Shown here: piece by piece, positions 62,164-64,000 of the stretch | Layout: the number at the start of each line of letters is the position of its first letter | Position numbering within the stretch: position 1 is the first letter of the stretch | Assembly: GCF_032854445.1 (NCBI RefSeq) | Contig: NC_088301.1 | Span: 42,403,116 to 42,467,115, forward strand | DNA: 64,000 nt | Source: Liolophura sinensis | Lineage: Eukaryota > Mollusca > Polyplacophora > Chitonida > Chitonidae | Direction: 5' to 3' | Made by a program: the position numbers and the translations under genes | Notes under the pieces: generated by a model | The model's database searches: none | The model's input: only the letters and a program-made list of their open reading frames with translations | What the model was told of the DNA's origin: nothing

Positions 62164-64000
62164 CTTGGCCAAATTTCATTTGTAATTCTGGCTTTTGTGA
62201 TACCCTGATGGAGGGACCTCTACATCAGTCCAAAAAAATGCTTACTCTGAAAATTTGCAAGAGATTACTGCTCTATAACACAAGTGCTTACGAATAACTA
62301 ACCATGTATAAAGACTTCATGATTTGTGTCACTCAGAATTTCTTGTGAAAGAGGTGATGTGATGAATTTTCTGTCTGGTGTCATGGTTTGTTCTAAGTTG
62401 ACTTTTGTTTTAGTCCAAACTGCCAAACAAGATAAAAGCCCTACCTGGAGTAAATTTTTGAGTTGTTTGTTTCACAAGAGTTCCCGCTGAATTATTTTGG
62501 TTATATATGTTTACAAGTTCCACCTGATAATCTTTCAATAACAGCATTAGCAAAGGTCGAGATAATGGAACAGATTAATTCAATAAAAGTTACAATTTGC
62601 TGTGTTGAAGCTATTAAGAGTTAAATTCAGGAAGATGTTCAATATTAGTCCATCATGGGGAAGAACAAGCCCCATTAGGGTTTTATTTTTATCTCTATGT
62701 ACAAACTGTATGATAAAGTCATTGTAAATATCTCGGTGAATAAATAAATGAAATGAAAAGTTGGCTCTCTAATTCAAACCTATTGGAAAGACTATGGATG
62801 TGGAAGTATTTCATTGTCTGTTGATCTGATGTGAGCTTGATATTTCTCTGCTTATTCAAATTAATTAAAATTTTAATGAATTTTTTTTACTACTTCTTTC
62901 ACTACTTACAATGTGTGAGATTGTTTTATAAGCCACTATGCCATTCTAGAACAAAATACACAGACATTTGTGTAAAAGTTCACATAAATTCATTCAACTT
63001 TATTTTCAGGCAAAAATTTTCAGTGCCCATTATCAGGTCAACATTATTTATTGATTTTGTATATACGGGTACACTTGGTTCCAAAAAAAATAAAAAGAAG
63101 AGAAAATTCTTATCAGTGATGCTCTTTTGTCTTGTGTCTTTTAAATTTAACCTACCAAATTAGTTAGAATAATTAAGGCAAGTTGAAGTGCTTAAATGTT
63201 ATTTAGCAAGTTTTTGCCTTAGTGCATGTATACATGTCCTCTGGCAGTCACAGGCTTAGAATATAAACGTCCATGGTTTAGAGGTAAATCTGGTAGCTGA
63301 CGTGGTTAGGCTCTGTTATAAAGTATCCACACCAAAAATCAACATTATGGTGTTTAAACACTGGAAATTTTGATGTAGCTTTTAACTTGATTAAATATAT
63401 GTTTGATTTGGAAACGACATAGAATTTTTAGTCTGAGGTAGAGATACTACTATCCCAGCTCAACAGGAGAGGATGGACATGGCACATAGGCCGTTTGGTT
63501 GCAGGATCAGGAAACACCTAATCTTAATCTAGACCTTAGGCTTCGGTCAGGCAGTCCTAAATTCAAAATAGCACAACTTAAAATTAAATCTACGACAGCT
63601 TTGTGATCGGGCCCAGGCCTTTGTGATTACTGAAGACGCGTTTTAGGTGATTTCTGGTAACTTCTCATGGTATGAAGTCGGAATAAACTGTCCTTTCGCT
63701 AGAAGGTCAGTGTTGATATGGCCTTTCCTAGATCTGGCCTTGCCCAGAAATGCTTTTTCATTCAATTTTTGTTTGAGAAAACGCATATTTGCTATTTTCA
63801 CAGGTTAGTATTAAAATTTTGGGATGGTAAATCAGAACAATTATACTATCCCAGCCGCAAATAGCAGGTTGGAAGCCGACCAAATATCTATTTCCAGCCT
63901 TTTGAACAGTGAGTCTATAGACTATCTTCACAATACTAATGCATGTGACCAGCCTAGTGCTAACTCCGAAGGCTATGAAAACTACTGTAAATGGATATAT
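62164..64000. other. Intergenic to window end; no gene seen
   Basis: Apart from the possible LINE remnant at 62620-62760, the sequence is AT-rich with no recognisable exon on either strand. Confidence 0.5.
62620..62760 (+). mobile_element. Possible LINE 3' end remnant
   Basis: 'ccatcatggggaagaacaag' followed by 'ccccattagggttttattt' and the end 'ggtgaataaataaatgaaat' resembles the 3' UTR of CR1-like non-LTR elements, with a short AAAT repeat. No reverse transcriptase is visible. Confidence 0.3.

Overview
The window is a gene-poor, AT-rich stretch of an animal nuclear genome. Spliced genes with GT/AG introns, long intergenic spaces, many microsatellites and two tRNA-derived SINE families all point to this. 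The SINEs look like families I associate with bivalve and gastropod molluscs: one has a 'cgtaaaacaccaatcaaata' style tail, the other an internal 'ataatgtgactgggtg' core. I therefore infer a lophotrochozoan, most likely a mollusc. The species cannot be told from the sequence.

Layout. (1) 248-4457 (+): the last eight exons of a three-repeat gelsolin-like actin-severing protein whose 5' end lies outside the window; a 96-bp minisatellite sits in one intron. (2) 5.3-11.7 kb: no gene; an inverted-repeat element with SINE pieces inside, a long (TA)n run, a small minisatellite and a tRNA-type SINE. (3) 11687-13747 (-): a secreted laccase-type multicopper oxidase read in one exon. (4) 13.7-21.9 kb: no gene; repeats and a (CA)n(TA)n run. 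(5) 21909-23216 (+): a divergent class A GPCR whose coding region is in one exon. (6) 26691-27005 (-): a short protein with one LIM domain. (7) 27-32.6 kb: no recognisable gene. (8) 32620-35002 (+): a three-exon secreted protein with two phosphatase/rhodanese-like repeats. (9) 38584-57643 (-): a complete 18-exon GRAMD4 orthologue, 652 codons, rebuilt exon by exon with every splice phase matching. It is convergent with the phosphatase-like gene. (10) 59887-60086: an assembly gap of exactly 200 N. (11) 60756-62131 (+): the last two exons of an unidentified small protein.

The genes do not form a pathway or operon, as expected for an animal genome. They cover cytoskeleton (gelsolin, LIM), extracellular copper oxidase, peptide-type signalling, a secreted phosphatase-like protein and an ER/mitochondria-contact type GRAM protein. 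I found no CRISPR array, rRNA, tRNA gene or virus-derived element. The best candidates for new biology are the secreted tandem phosphatase-like protein (one degenerate and one intact loop, plus a possible intronic poly(A) form), the GPCR that lacks nearly all class A micro-switches, and the structured repeats.
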